Assembly: GCF_003991585.1 (NCBI RefSeq)
Contig: NZ_PQSP01000003.1
Location: 186,001-250,000, forward strand
Reading direction: 5' to 3'
DNA length: 64,000 nucleotides
Origin: Saezia sanguinis
GTDB lineage: Bacteria; Pseudomonadota; Gammaproteobacteria; Burkholderiales; Burkholderiaceae_C
The notes below the pieces were generated by a model, which saw nothing but the letters and a program-made list of their open reading frames with translations, made no database searches and was not told where the DNA came from. The number at the start of each line of letters is the position of its first letter. Within the stretch, counting starts at the first letter, position 1. Both the position numbers and the translations under genes were made by a program. This document shows positions 18,737-27,901 of the stretch, one piece after another.

Positions 18737-20215
18737 TCAATGCAGTGCAGCAGGCGCATCTTCGTCCTGTGCAGCAGCTCCTGCCGGCAACGGCTGTGCC
18801 CTCAAAATGCCCACCGTCAGTTGATCATCACCAAAATAACGTGCAGCAACCGCCTGCACCTGCTCAGGCGTTACCTCACGCAACCGCTCCAGCAGCAAGT
18901 CCGTGGCCAGTGGCGGGGCATACAAAATCCAGTTGCTGCCCAGATCCTGTGCCTGCGACATCAGGGAATCATTCTGGTAAACCTGCGAAGCGACCCATTG
19001 TGTTTTAATGCGCTGCAGTTCTTTGGCGTCCACTCCTTCACGGGCAATACGGGCAATTTCAGCGCGCAATGCCTGCTCCAGCTCTTCGGGCGTATGGCCT
19101 TGTGCCGGCACACCGGACACCACAAACAACACAGGCCCTCTGGCAACCAGCTCATAACCAGCGCTGGCACTGTCTGCAATGCGCTTGCCGCCTTCTCCCT
19201 GCACCAGTTGGCGTTGTAAACGGGAGGAGGATGTGCCGTCCAGCACCGCAGCCAGCAGCGTCAAAGCGTAGGCATCCTGTGACTGGGCATCGTCCTTATC
19301 CCAGCTTGCAATACCTGGCACCTTAAAGGCCAAGGCCACATACGACTGAGCCGCCGGCGCTTTATGTTCAATGCGCCGAATCCCCTGCTGCTGAGGTTCG
19401 GTACGCGGTTTTCCAGGCGCCAACGCCGTGGCAGGGGTGGCAATCTTGCCGTATGTCTGCGTCGCCATCTGGAGCGCATCTTCTGGCTGCACATCACCCA
19501 CAATGATCACCGCGGCATTATCAGGCCGATACCAGCGCTGATAAAACTCACGTGCATCATTGACCGTCATGGCGTCCAGATCGCTCATCCAGCCAATAAC
19601 AGGGCGGTGGTACGGATCAGCCATGAATGTCGTTGCCCGCAGTTGCTCCCACAGTTGAGCCCGGGGACGCTCGTCGGTACGCATTCGGCGCTCTTCCTTG
19701 ACCACCTCCAGTTCCTTGAGAAAGTCAGCTTCATTGAGCGTCAGATTTCTCATGCGGTCAGCCTCCATGCGCATCACCTCAGGCAGCGCCTGGTTAGGAA
19801 TCTGCTGATAGTAAGCTGTCATGTCATAGCTGGTAAAAGCATTGTCATCTCCGCCCAGTTCAGCAACCCGGCGAGAAAAACCACCACCGGGAATCGCCGA
19901 AGTGCCTCTGAACATCATATGCTCCAGCATATGCGCAACACCAGAAGTCCCGTCCACTTCATCACGCGAACCCACCCGGTACCAGACCATATGTGTTACG
20001 GTGGGTGCCCGGTGATCCGGCTTGACCCACAGCGTCATGCCGTTGTCCAGGCGATACTCATATACTTGAGGTTCTGTTGCCGCACTGCTCTGCTGAGCAG
20101 GAGCAGGTACAACAGATGCCTCAGATGCCGGCTGTGCCCATGCCGGTGTGACCACCATACACAGCACCCATGTCAAGATATACGTGAAACGAACCATAAT
20201 ATGCGATGTTTTCAT
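18737..20215 (-). CDS. M16 family zinc metallopeptidase, catalytic subunit
   Basis: 492 aa, predicted periplasmic (leader ending TPAWAQ near residue 28). Inverted zinc motif HMLEH at 95-99, with the third ligand expected in the downstream EADRMRNLTL ... LEVVKEERRMR helix. The C-terminal M16_C domain has GIASWDKDDAQSQDAYALTLL and LDGTSSSRLQRQL. Start: ATG at 20215 fits the signal peptide; the ATG at 20197 is possible. First gene of the M16 pair, divergent from ftsY across 106 bp. Confidence 0.92.
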   Translation of the reverse strand: MKTSHIMVRFTYILTWVLCMVVTPAWAQPASEASVVPAPAQQSSAATEPQVYEYRLDNGMTLWVKPDHRAPTVTHMVWYRVGSRDEVDGTSGVAHMLEHMMFRGTSAIPGGGFSRRVAELGGDDNAFTSYDMTAYYQQIPNQALPEVMRMEADRMRNLTLNEADFLKELEVVKEERRMRTDERPRAQLWEQLRATTFMADPYHRPVIGWMSDLDAMTVNDAREFYQRWYRPDNAAVIIVGDVQPEDALQMATQTYGKIATPATALAPGKPRTEPQQQGIRRIEHKAPAAQSYVALAFKVPGIASWDKDDAQSQDAYALTLLAAVLDGTSSSRLQRQLVQGEGGKRIADSASAGYELVARGPVLFVVSGVPAQGHTPEELEQALRAEIARIAREGVDAKELQRIKTQWVASQVYQNDSLMSQAQDLGSNWILYAPPLATDLLLERLREVTPEQVQAVAARYFGDDQLTVGILRAQPLPAGAAAQDEDAPAALH

Positions 20216-20321
20216 AGAATGAGCACATTCTAAAAGATAATAACTCTGGCAGTGCGTGGCGCCCAACAAGGCATTGCCACGTACCTCTGTTTATTGACCT
20301 GAATTATGACACTTACAACCT

Positions 20322-21557
20322 ATGTTTAGTTTTTTTAGAAAAAAGAAAAAAGACCAGCCTCAAACGCCAGATACTGCACCAACGTTTCAGGAAACACCGG
20401 ACATATCTTCCGAATCGGATCCATGGCTTCAAACCGACACTGAAACAAGTGACGAAACAGCCCTGCCCGCAGCAGAAACAGCGCCTGAAACCATTCAGGA
20501 AGATCATACAGAAGCAGAAACGCCTGTTTCAACACCTGCCGAGTCTGAAACTCATGCTGAAATTGATGCTGAAAAAGAAGCTCTTCAAGCCCCATTAGAA
20601 GCCGAAAAACAGGAAGAAGTTCCTGCCGAGCGGCGCGGCTGGTTCAGCCGTTTGACCTCCGGCCTGAAAAAAACCGGGCAAAGCATTACCCAAGTCTTTA
20701 CCGGAACCCAAATTGACGAAACCCTTTATGAAGAACTGGAAACCGCCCTGCTGATGGCTGACGCCGGCACTGCGGCAACCCAGTATCTGCTGGATGATTT
20801 GCGCGAACGCATCAAAAACACCAAAACCACCGAACCGGCAGCCGTCAGGACCCTGCTGGAAGACGCCCTTACCGAGCTGCTCACGCCGTTGGAATCCGCT
20901 TTGCGCATCGGCGAGCAGCAACCCACCGTCATCATGGTTTCGGGTGTCAATGGCGCCGGAAAAACCACCACCATTGGCAAACTGACCCGGCATCTGGCGG
21001 TTTCAGGCTGCAAAGTCCTATTAGCTGCAGGCGACACATTCCGCGCCGCCGCACGCGAACAGTTGGCTGTTTGGGCCGACCGCAATACCGTGGAAGTCAT
21101 TGCCCAACAAGGCGGCGATCCGGCATCGGTCAGCTACGATGCCGTGACCGCCGGGCGAGCCCGCGGTGTCGACGTGGTGCTGGTTGACACGGCCGGCCGT
21201 CTGGCAACCCAGTTGAACCTGATGGACGAACTTAAAAAAGTACGCCGCGTCATCGGCAAGGCCATGGAAGGCGCTCCGCATGAGGTGCTGCTGGTTGTGG
21301 ACGGCAACACTGGCCAGAACGCACTGGCACAGGTCAAGGCATTCGATGCCGCCATTGACCTGACCGGGCTGGTGGTCACCAAACTGGATGGCACCGCCAA
21401 AGGCGGCGTGATTGCAGCCATTGCGCTGTGGTCTGCCGAACGCCAAAAAGCCGGCGGCAACGCTGTGCCCGTGTATTTCATTGGTGTTGGTGAACAGGTT
21501 GAAGACCTTCAAACCTTCAACGCCCGTGAATTTGCCCACGCACTGCTGCACGACTGA
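20322..21557 (+). CDS. ftsY: signal recognition particle receptor FtsY
   Basis: SRP-receptor GTPase that docks ribosome-nascent chain complexes at the inner membrane. 411 aa: an acidic A domain (1-105, Glu/Thr/Pro-rich after a basic FRKKKK start), then the NG domain. The P-loop is GVNGAGKT (208-215), followed by DTFRAAAREQL, DTAGR, and TKLDGTAKGG near the end. The A domain is low-complexity. Divergent from the M16 genes, an arrangement shared by many betaproteobacteria. Confidence 0.98.
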   Translation: MFSFFRKKKKDQPQTPDTAPTFQETPDISSESDPWLQTDTETSDETALPAAETAPETIQEDHTEAETPVSTPAESETHAEIDAEKEALQAPLEAEKQEEVPAERRGWFSRLTSGLKKTGQSITQVFTGTQIDETLYEELETALLMADAGTAATQYLLDDLRERIKNTKTTEPAAVRTLLEDALTELLTPLESALRIGEQQPTVIMVSGVNGAGKTTTIGKLTRHLAVSGCKVLLAAGDTFRAAAREQLAVWADRNTVEVIAQQGGDPASVSYDAVTAGRARGVDVVLVDTAGRLATQLNLMDELKKVRRVIGKAMEGAPHEVLLVVDGNTGQNALAQVKAFDAAIDLTGLVVTKLDGTAKGGVIAAIALWSAERQKAGGNAVPVYFIGVGEQVEDLQTFNAREFAHALLHD

Positions 21558-21580
21558 TCGCGCACACCTGAACAGACACG

Positions 21581-22144
21581 ATGCCTGCCCCCATTGAGAT
21601 TGAAACCGCCCGCCTGCTGTTACGCCAATGGAAGCAGGCTGATTTTCAGCCATTTGCCAGACTCAATGCCGACCCTAAAGTCATGGAATTTTTTCTGGCG
21701 CCGCTGGCCCGTGAAGAAAGTGATGCTGTTGCCCAACGCTACCAGCAGCAGATTGCCGAAAACGGCTGGGGATTTTGGGCAGTTGAACTGAAAAGCTCAC
21801 AGCAGTTTATCGGCTTTGTTGGCCTGAACCAGCCTGCATACCGGCTGCCATTTGGCCCTTGTACAGAAATAGGCTGGCGGCTTGACAAAGCCCACTGGGG
21901 GCATGGCTATGCCACAGAAGCAGCACGGGCAGCTTTACACACAGGGTTTACCACCCTCCATCTGGCAGAAATTGTTGCTTTCACCACTTTGCAAAACCTG
22001 CGCTCACAGGCAGTCATGCAGCGGCTGGGTATGCACTTGGCTCCCCATTATTTTGAGCACCCGCTGGTGCCTGGTGATCACCCATTGAAAAAACACTGCT
22101 TATATACACTTTCATTCGCCCAGTGGCAAAGCCTTACAGCATGA
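21581..22144 (+). CDS. GNAT family N-acetyltransferase (RimJ/RimL-like)
   Basis: 187 aa. Begins IETARLLLRQWKQADFQPFARLNADP, the usual opening of RimJ/RimL-type acetyltransferases, and has the acetyl-CoA loop as KAHWGHGYATEAARAAL (about 107-123). The substrate may be a protein N-terminus or a small amine. Its stop overlaps the next start in ATGA (22141-22144), so the downstream membrane protein is probably co-translated. 24 nt after ftsY. Confidence 0.85.
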   Translation: MPAPIEIETARLLLRQWKQADFQPFARLNADPKVMEFFLAPLAREESDAVAQRYQQQIAENGWGFWAVELKSSQQFIGFVGLNQPAYRLPFGPCTEIGWRLDKAHWGHGYATEAARAALHTGFTTLHLAEIVAFTTLQNLRSQAVMQRLGMHLAPHYFEHPLVPGDHPLKKHCLYTLSFAQWQSLTA

Positions 22145-23031
22145 CAGAACAATGCCTTTCTCAACCACTGAGCCCTATCGTGATTAACGAAGAAAACGCC
22201 CCTTTGGGAATGCGTTATTTTGCGCTCCCGTCAACGGCATCAGGATTCCCCGCAGAAGATATCAATGACATGATCGGTAACATGACCCATGCTTACATGG
22301 ATATCTATCCAACTGCCAGACCAGGCCTCATCCCCTTTTATATGGCCTGGGGAACTATTTCCCTTCACTTGTTGTGCTATTTTGTTTTTTTCGATGTCTT
22401 CACACCATTGACTGAAAATGATCTGCTGTACGCCCGCATCATCGCGTGGGTGATGTTACCTTTAGTATTGCTGGCGACCATTCGCCTGGTCATGCTCACG
22501 CCACTTCCGGCTGTCCGCTTTCATCGCCAGCGTCAAGAAGCCTGTATTTATAAAGGCAAAGGTTCATGGTGCTTTGTCCCTTGGACGCACATACTTGGTG
22601 TCGGTACAGTGCATGTTCAAAATCAGGGTCCGACCTCGGCTGTTTATGTGCCTCCAAAAGCGTATAACTGCTTCGGTTTCAGACTCTATGTGACAGACAT
22701 ACTGACAGATACCCCGGTAACACCTTATCTTTTTAATACATTTGGTAATTCAGAAGCTGATATTTTGAAGCAATGGGAATGTATCCGCACTTTTATGACT
22801 ACCGAGTTCCAAACGATCACCCCACGCCGGGGAAAGCATTACTGGCAATTAAGTGGCTTTAAGGACCTGTACCTTGACATAAAGAACAAACACTACATCT
22901 CTGCCTTTCTGGGGCTGTTCTTTACACTTTTAATGGGAGAACCGGTATATGCGTTTTTGCTCAACCTGCGCAACAAACATCAGCGTCAATTTGAAGATGC
23001 AGAAATCAAACGCTGGTCTGAGCCCCTGTGA
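22141..23031 (+). CDS. unknown membrane protein (possibly DUF6708-like)
   Basis: 296 aa. Two adjacent transmembrane segments lie near 60-85 and 95-120, and a third possible one near 255-275. Between them, VRFHRQRQEACIYKGKGSWCFVPWTHI (from about residue 128) resembles the R-F-x-R-Q-R start of DUF6708-type proteins, whose function is unknown; this match is from memory and tentative. No catalytic motif was found. The start at 22141 is set by the ATGA overlap with the acetyltransferase gene; six more codons are open upstream inside that gene. Base composition looks slightly more AT-rich than ftsY. Confidence 0.7.
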   Translation: MTEQCLSQPLSPIVINEENAPLGMRYFALPSTASGFPAEDINDMIGNMTHAYMDIYPTARPGLIPFYMAWGTISLHLLCYFVFFDVFTPLTENDLLYARIIAWVMLPLVLLATIRLVMLTPLPAVRFHRQRQEACIYKGKGSWCFVPWTHILGVGTVHVQNQGPTSAVYVPPKAYNCFGFRLYVTDILTDTPVTPYLFNTFGNSEADILKQWECIRTFMTTEFQTITPRRGKHYWQLSGFKDLYLDIKNKHYISAFLGLFFTLLMGEPVYAFLLNLRNKHQRQFEDAEIKRWSEPL

Positions 23032-23087
23032 TAGCGAAACCAAATTGAGAATTCTTTAAAAAAGACAGACCTATCTATCACTAGACA

Positions 23088-23264
23088 CTAAAAGAAAAAA
23101 TCAATTGCGACCACCGAAAAGCTGAGCAGCGCTGCAATCAGCGTCCATTTGACTAGCACGATAGCCAGTGCGCGGTAACGTGGCTGTTTGGTGCGTGCAT
23201 ACATGACAAACAGCACGGCAGCAGCACCCAGCAGCAATATGATAAAAACCGGTAGAAAAATCAC
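23088..23264 (-). CDS. small two-span membrane protein downstream of lpxC
   Basis: A 58-residue reading frame starting 7 nt after the lpxC stop. It starts at GTG (23264) and reads VIFLPVFIILLLGAAAVLFV, then a basic loop YARTKQPRYR, then a second hydrophobic helix ALAIVLVKWTLIAALLSF. Two helices joined by a short basic loop, ending at TAG, look like a genuine inner-membrane protein rather than chance. An upstream in-frame CTG overlapping lpxC is an alternative start. Function unknown; I believe similar small proteins follow lpxC in other Burkholderiales but cannot check it here. Confidence 0.65.
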   Translation of the reverse strand: MIFLPVFIILLLGAAAVLFVMYARTKQPRYRALAIVLVKWTLIAALLSFSVVAIDFFF

Positions 23265-23271
23265 CAGGCGA

Positions 23272-24213
23272 TCACCAGGCAGTTACCGCCTGCGGGTGAA
23301 CATAGGCGCGCGGAGCGTCTTTTGTATGCTCAAACGTCACAATTTCGCAGGCATCCTGCTCGGTCAGCAAGGCGCGCAGCAGTTTGTTGTTGAGTCCATG
23401 TCCGGAACGGTATGCATGGTAAGACGCCAGCAGCGGGTAACCTACGACATACAGGTCACCAATGGCGTCCAGCATCTTGTGTTTGACAAACTCATCGTCA
23501 TAACGCAGGCCATCGGCATTGAGCACACGGAAATCATCCATCACAATGGCGTTATCCATACCGCCACCCAGCGCCAGCCCATTGGAGCGCATGTACTCCA
23601 CATCTTTGGTAAAACCAAATGTACGGGCACGCGCAATATCGCGCACATAAGAACCCTCGGCAAAGTCAAAATCAACCTGCTGTCCTGTCGCATCAACTGC
23701 CGGGTGTTTGAATTCAATCTTGAACGCCAGCTTAAAGCCGTGATAAGGCTCCAGCCTGGCCCATTTTTCATCTGTCCCTTCGCCTTCCCGCACTTCAACA
23801 GCCTTTTTCACACGCAAAAACCGGCGCGGTGCGTTCTGCTGTTCAATACCTGCGCTTTGCAGCAAAAATACGAAGGAAGCGGCAGAACCATCCAGAATCG
23901 GGACCTCTTCTGCGGTGATATCAATATACAGGTTATCAATCCCCAGTCCTGCACACGCCGACATCAGGTGTTCGATGGTGTGAATACGCGGACTGCCAGG
24001 CTCGCCATCGGCAGAGATGGTCGATGCCAGACGGGTATCCGAAATGGCATACGCATTGACCGGAATATCAACCGGGTGCGGCAAATCCACCCGACGGAAA
24101 ACAATTCCGGTATCAGGTTGGGCCGGTCTGAGTGTCAACTCGACACGCTGGCCGCTGTGCAAACCAACACCAACGGCTCGGGTGATGGTTTTTAACGTAC
24201 ATTGCTTGATCAT
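23272..24213 (-). CDS. lpxC: UDP-3-O-acyl-N-acetylglucosamine deacetylase
   Basis: LpxC, 313 aa, catalyses the committed step of lipid A synthesis. HTIEHLMSA (78-86) carries His82, one zinc ligand; the second zinc pair is in [13 protein letters not shown] (His and Asp); the GSGHGLNN-like [12 protein letters not shown] holds the C-terminal catalytic His. Last large gene of the dcw region, 252 bp after ftsZ, so it probably has its own promoter in that gap. In the same direction as ftsZ. Confidence 0.98.
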   Translation of the reverse strand: MIKQCTLKTITRAVGVGLHSGQRVELTLRPAQPDTGIVFRRVDLPHPVDIPVNAYAISDTRLASTISADGEPGSPRIHTIEHLMSACAGLGIDNLYIDITAEEVPILDGSAASFVFLLQSAGIEQQNAPRRFLRVKKAVEVREGEGTDEKWARLEPYHGFKLAFKIEFKHPAVDATGQQVDFDFAEGSYVRDIARARTFGFTKDVEYMRSNGLALGGGMDNAIVMDDFRVLNADGLRYDDEFVKHKMLDAIGDLYVVGYPLLASYHAYRSGHGLNNKLLRALLTEQDACEIVTFEHTKDAPRAYVHPQAVTAW

Positions 24214-24465
24214 GATGTTTTATTTATGCGATCACTTCACTGTCTAAAAGTGATTTACATCCTCTATTATGCCTGTAATTGTCGTTTTTTTTCTGCACGG
24301 CAATCATCTCCATACAAAAAAACAGGCAACCCATTACATACATACAGCAACTCCAAAATCACCTCTTCAACTGAACACAGGTGGAAGGCTGTGCAGTAGC
24401 AAAGCGTGCAGCCAACCAGGTTGGCTGATTGCCCTTCACTGCGCAGCACTCCCGCGCCTGTGCAA
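24214..24465. other. 252-bp gap between ftsZ and lpxC with a perfect inverted repeat
   Basis: No gene. Positions 24409-24427 are a perfect inverted repeat, arms CAGCCAACC and GGTTGGCTG around one base, about 40 nt after the ftsZ stop; no T run follows on the minus strand. Closer to lpxC there is a CATAAT hexamer (minus strand, about 24268-24273) that could be a -10 element, but no good -35 was seen. Confidence 0.4.
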
Positions 24466-25698
24466 TCAGTCGGCCTGCTTGCGCAGGAATGCTGGGATCT
24501 CAATGTCATCCATTCCGCCAGATGACAAAGCATCTACCCTGGCCGACGCGGAAGGGTTGCGACCACTGCGCCATACACTTGGCGTACCCAGCTTAGAGTA
24601 ATCCCGTCCAGCGGCAGTTCCCGGCTCTTTCACCCCGATATTGACCTGCGATGGGCTTTGAACCATGCTGGCCAAAGGGATATTGTCCGTACCGGTACGC
24701 AGACCTGACATGACACGCAGTTCAGGCTGTTTCTGCGCTCTGGGTTGACGGCTCAGGCCCGTGGCAATCACCGTAACGCGGATATTTTCACCCAAAGAAT
24801 CGTCGCGTGCTGTACCAAAAATCACGTGTGCTTCATCAGATGCATAGGCACGGATGGTATTCATCGCCACGCGGCTTTCATTGAGCTTAAGCTGTCCGTC
24901 TGCGGCGGCAATCAGCACCAGCACACCACGTGCACCCTGCAGGTCAACCCCTTCCAGCAGCGGGCATGCAATCGCCTGCTCTGCTGCAATGCGGGCACGG
25001 TCCGGGCCAGAAGCGGTCGATGTTCCCATCAGCGCCTTACCAGGCTCACTCATCACTGTGCGTACGTCTTCAAAGTCACAGTTCACTTCGCCCCAGCCAT
25101 GGATCACTTCGGCAATGCCGCCAACCGCGTTTTTAAGCACGTCATTGGCCGCCGCAAAAGCCTCTTTCTGGGAAATGTCATCTCCCAAAACCTCAAGCAG
25201 CTTGTCGTTGAGCACAACAATGAGAGAATCCACATTGTTTTCAAGCTGCTCCAGCCCTTCTTCCGCATTTTTCGAGCGTTTACCACCCTCAAAATCAAAC
25301 GGCTTGGTCACCACGCCTACGGTCAGAATACCCATTTCCTTGGCTACACGGGCAATCACCGGTGCTGCACCGGTACCGGTACCACCACCCATGCCGGCAG
25401 TGATAAACAGCATATGTGCACCACGAATGGTTTCACGAATACGGTCAACGGCCTCTTCGGCAGATTCCGTCCCCACTTCAGGCTTGCTCCCAGCTCCCAA
25501 ACCACTGCTGCCCAACTGGATCAGTTGATGAGCAGCCGAACGGTTGAGCGCTTGTGCATCGGTATTGGCACTGATAAATTCAACACCCTGAACGCCGCAG
25601 GCAATCATATGCTCAACTGCATTGCCTCCGCCACCACCCACACCGATCACTTTAATTTGGGTGCCCTGATTGAACTCTTCAATCATCTCGATTGGCAT
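24466..25698 (-). CDS. ftsZ: cell division GTPase FtsZ
   Basis: Tubulin-like ring-forming protein, 410 aa. IKVIGVGGGGGNAVEHM (15-31) opens the nucleotide domain, the tubulin signature is GGGTGTG (104-110), and the T7 loop NCDFEDV (206-212) keeps the Asn and both Asp needed for GTP hydrolysis. The C-terminal anchor peptide is DDIEIPAFLRKQAD, which binds FtsA and ZipA-type partners. ATG at 25698 has AGGAGAAGGG just upstream. A 115-bp AT-rich gap before it may hold a promoter. Confidence 0.99.
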   Translation of the reverse strand: MPIEMIEEFNQGTQIKVIGVGGGGGNAVEHMIACGVQGVEFISANTDAQALNRSAAHQLIQLGSSGLGAGSKPEVGTESAEEAVDRIRETIRGAHMLFITAGMGGGTGTGAAPVIARVAKEMGILTVGVVTKPFDFEGGKRSKNAEEGLEQLENNVDSLIVVLNDKLLEVLGDDISQKEAFAAANDVLKNAVGGIAEVIHGWGEVNCDFEDVRTVMSEPGKALMGTSTASGPDRARIAAEQAIACPLLEGVDLQGARGVLVLIAAADGQLKLNESRVAMNTIRAYASDEAHVIFGTARDDSLGENIRVTVIATGLSRQPRAQKQPELRVMSGLRTGTDNIPLASMVQSPSQVNIGVKEPGTAAGRDYSKLGTPSVWRSGRNPSASARVDALSSGGMDDIEIPAFLRKQAD

Positions 25699-25813
25699 AA
25701 TCCCTTCTCCTTTAATAAAAACTCAAAATTACGATTGCTTAACTTTGTTGAACAACAGCATATCCATCAGATACACCACCATCCCTCGCTTCGCTTTTTT
25801 TTTATCTATATAG

Positions 25814-27043
25814 TTAAAAACTTTTGACAAACCAGTCTTTCATCTTCCCGAAAAAATTCTTCATCGACCCCGCCTTGACCGCCACCTTATGCCCTCGCAT
25901 TCTGGCCAGCCCGGCTTCGTTGATCAGCCCCATGACTGTGGCTGCCTGTGGCCTTGACACCATATCGGCCATGGCGCGCGAATACATCGGCACACCACGA
26001 CGCACCGGCTTCAAGAAAATATCTTCTGCCAGCTCAATCATGCCTGGCATCTCTGCTGCGCCACCGGTAAGCACAATGCCCGAGGACAGCAACTCTTCAT
26101 ACCCCGACTCGCGAATAGCCTGCTGCACCAGCGCATAAATCTCTTCCACACGCGGCTCAATCACGCCAGCCAGCGCCTGCCGCCCCAGCATACGGGGCTG
26201 CCTGTCACCCAGGCCGGGCACTTCAATCTGGTCGTTCGGGTCGGCCAGCAACTGCTTGGCATATCCCGATTCCACCTTGATCTGCTCGGCATCGCGTGTG
26301 GGCGTATGCAACGCCATCGCAATGTCGCTTGTGATCAGGTCACCAGCAATCGGAATCACCGCCGTATGGCGAATGGCACCGCTGGTAAAAATCGCCACAT
26401 CGGTTGTGCCTGCGCCAATATCCACCACCGCAACGCCCAGTTCTTTTTCATCATCGGTCAGCACCGAAGTGGCAGACGCCAGCGGGTTGAGCACCAGTTG
26501 TTCCACTTCCAGACCGCAGCGGCGCACACACTTGATGATGTTTTCTGCCGCGCTTTGTGCGCCGGTCACAATATGCACTTTCACTTCCAGCCGGATACCG
26601 CTCATGCCGATGGGCTCACGCACATCCTGCCCGTCAATCACAAACTCCTGCGGCTCCACCAGCAGCAAACGCTGGTCATTGGGAATATTGACTGCCTTGG
26701 CCGTTTCAATCACACGCGCCACATCGGTGGGGGTGACCTCTTTATCCTTGATCGCCACCATGCCGCTGGAATTCACACCGCGCACATGGCTGCCGGTGAT
26801 GCCGGTATACACACGCGATATCTTGCAGTCAGCCATCAACTCGGCTTCTTTCAATGCCAGTTGAATGCTTTGCACCGTGGCGTCAATATTGACCACAACC
26901 CCGCGCTTGATGCCTTCACTGCGGGCAATACCCAGCCCGGCCAGCTTGGGCTCGCCGCTTGGCAAAATCTCAGCAACCACTGCCATGACCTTGCTGGTTC
27001 CGATATCAAGTCCTACGACAAGATCTTTGTATTCCTTGGCCAT
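25814..27043 (-). CDS. ftsA: cell division protein FtsA
   Basis: Actin-like membrane tether for FtsZ, 409 aa. VGLDIGTSKV (10-19) is the phosphate 1 loop, VVDIGAGTTDVAIF the phosphate 2 loop, and GIVLTGGAAEMPG the adenosine loop. The C-terminus ends with an amphipathic helix (MKNFFGKMKDWFVKSF) that anchors the protein to the membrane. Lies 39 bp after ftsQ and 115 bp before ftsZ. Confidence 0.98.
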   Translation of the reverse strand: MAKEYKDLVVGLDIGTSKVMAVVAEILPSGEPKLAGLGIARSEGIKRGVVVNIDATVQSIQLALKEAELMADCKISRVYTGITGSHVRGVNSSGMVAIKDKEVTPTDVARVIETAKAVNIPNDQRLLLVEPQEFVIDGQDVREPIGMSGIRLEVKVHIVTGAQSAAENIIKCVRRCGLEVEQLVLNPLASATSVLTDDEKELGVAVVDIGAGTTDVAIFTSGAIRHTAVIPIAGDLITSDIAMALHTPTRDAEQIKVESGYAKQLLADPNDQIEVPGLGDRQPRMLGRQALAGVIEPRVEEIYALVQQAIRESGYEELLSSGIVLTGGAAEMPGMIELAEDIFLKPVRRGVPMYSRAMADMVSRPQAATVMGLINEAGLARMRGHKVAVKAGSMKNFFGKMKDWFVKSF

Positions 27044-27082
27044 TTGCCTTGCATCCTTATACCAGTTGTTTCCTATATCTCA

Positions 27083-27895
27083 TCATCGACGGCCCGATGC
27101 TGTATTTGCCGTTCCGGCAGTTACAGTCTCAACACCTGCCACCTGTATGGCATAACCATCCAGATGCCGCAAATCAGCCATCAGCAGTTGCCTGTCGCCA
27201 TAAGGCTTGAGTGCCACTGACACGGTTTGCGCAAAATCCCGTACCCTTTTCACAATCTCATCCTGTGTACCGCGCCCCATCACAATTTCAGCGCCGTTAC
27301 TGAGCTGCATGCTCCATGTTCCCTGTTCCGACCAGCGCAGCTCACTGATGCGCTGATCAAACATCATTGCCAGCGGTGTCAGCTCCTGATACAGCTGCCA
27401 CATGGTTTGCCCGGCACCCTCCCGGTCAGGCCCGTTGAGCAGTGGCAGTTTTTCATCTTCCACATCGGCCGCATTGGCTTCAAACACATCTCCATACACA
27501 TCCAGCAAGTGCGACGTCTGCCTGTCATGCCCCCACAGCGCTATAGCCTGATATTCCTGCAAAGTCACTGACAAGCCATAAGGCCACATCCGCTGCACCG
27601 TTGCTTTTCTCACCCAGGGCGCAGCCTCAAACGCCTGCCGCACCTCTTCCAGATCCACCGTAAAAAAATTACCGCGAATACGTGAAGCAACTGCCATGCG
27701 TAGCGTGGACGAATTGTTATGCTCCAGCTCTTCGCCATGCACCCGAATCACGCGCAGGTCAAAACGCGGCTGCTTGATCAGCCACATCACTCCACAGGCA
27801 ATTACCGCAATCACCGTCACGCCCAGCAGCAACCGGGATACCAGGTTCATCAACCTGATATCCAGCGGTATGGTCCATGGCTGAGCGTGTCGCAT
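27083..27895 (-). CDS. ftsQ: cell division protein FtsQ
   Basis: Bitopic membrane protein of the divisome, 270 aa. A short cytoplasmic tail, one transmembrane segment (about 17-40), then a POTRA domain with FDLRVIRVHG ... FFTVDLEEVRQAFEAAPWVRKATVQRMWP and a C-terminal beta domain. The spacing to ddlB is 6 bp. Conserved place between ddlB and ftsA supports the call. Confidence 0.96.
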   Translation of the reverse strand: MRHAQPWTIPLDIRLMNLVSRLLLGVTVIAVIACGVMWLIKQPRFDLRVIRVHGEELEHNNSSTLRMAVASRIRGNFFTVDLEEVRQAFEAAPWVRKATVQRMWPYGLSVTLQEYQAIALWGHDRQTSHLLDVYGDVFEANAADVEDEKLPLLNGPDREGAGQTMWQLYQELTPLAMMFDQRISELRWSEQGTWSMQLSNGAEIVMGRGTQDEIVKRVRDFAQTVSVALKPYGDRQLLMADLRHLDGYAIQVAGVETVTAGTANTASGRR

Positions 27896-27901
27896 TGCGC
27901 C

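Noticed and set aside
23188..24195. 335-codon plus-strand frame opposite lpxC
   Set aside because: Mirror of lpxC with no homology signal.
26306..27220. 304-codon plus-strand frame opposite ftsA
   Set aside because: Antisense of ftsA and crosses into ftsQ; composition is that of a shadow frame.
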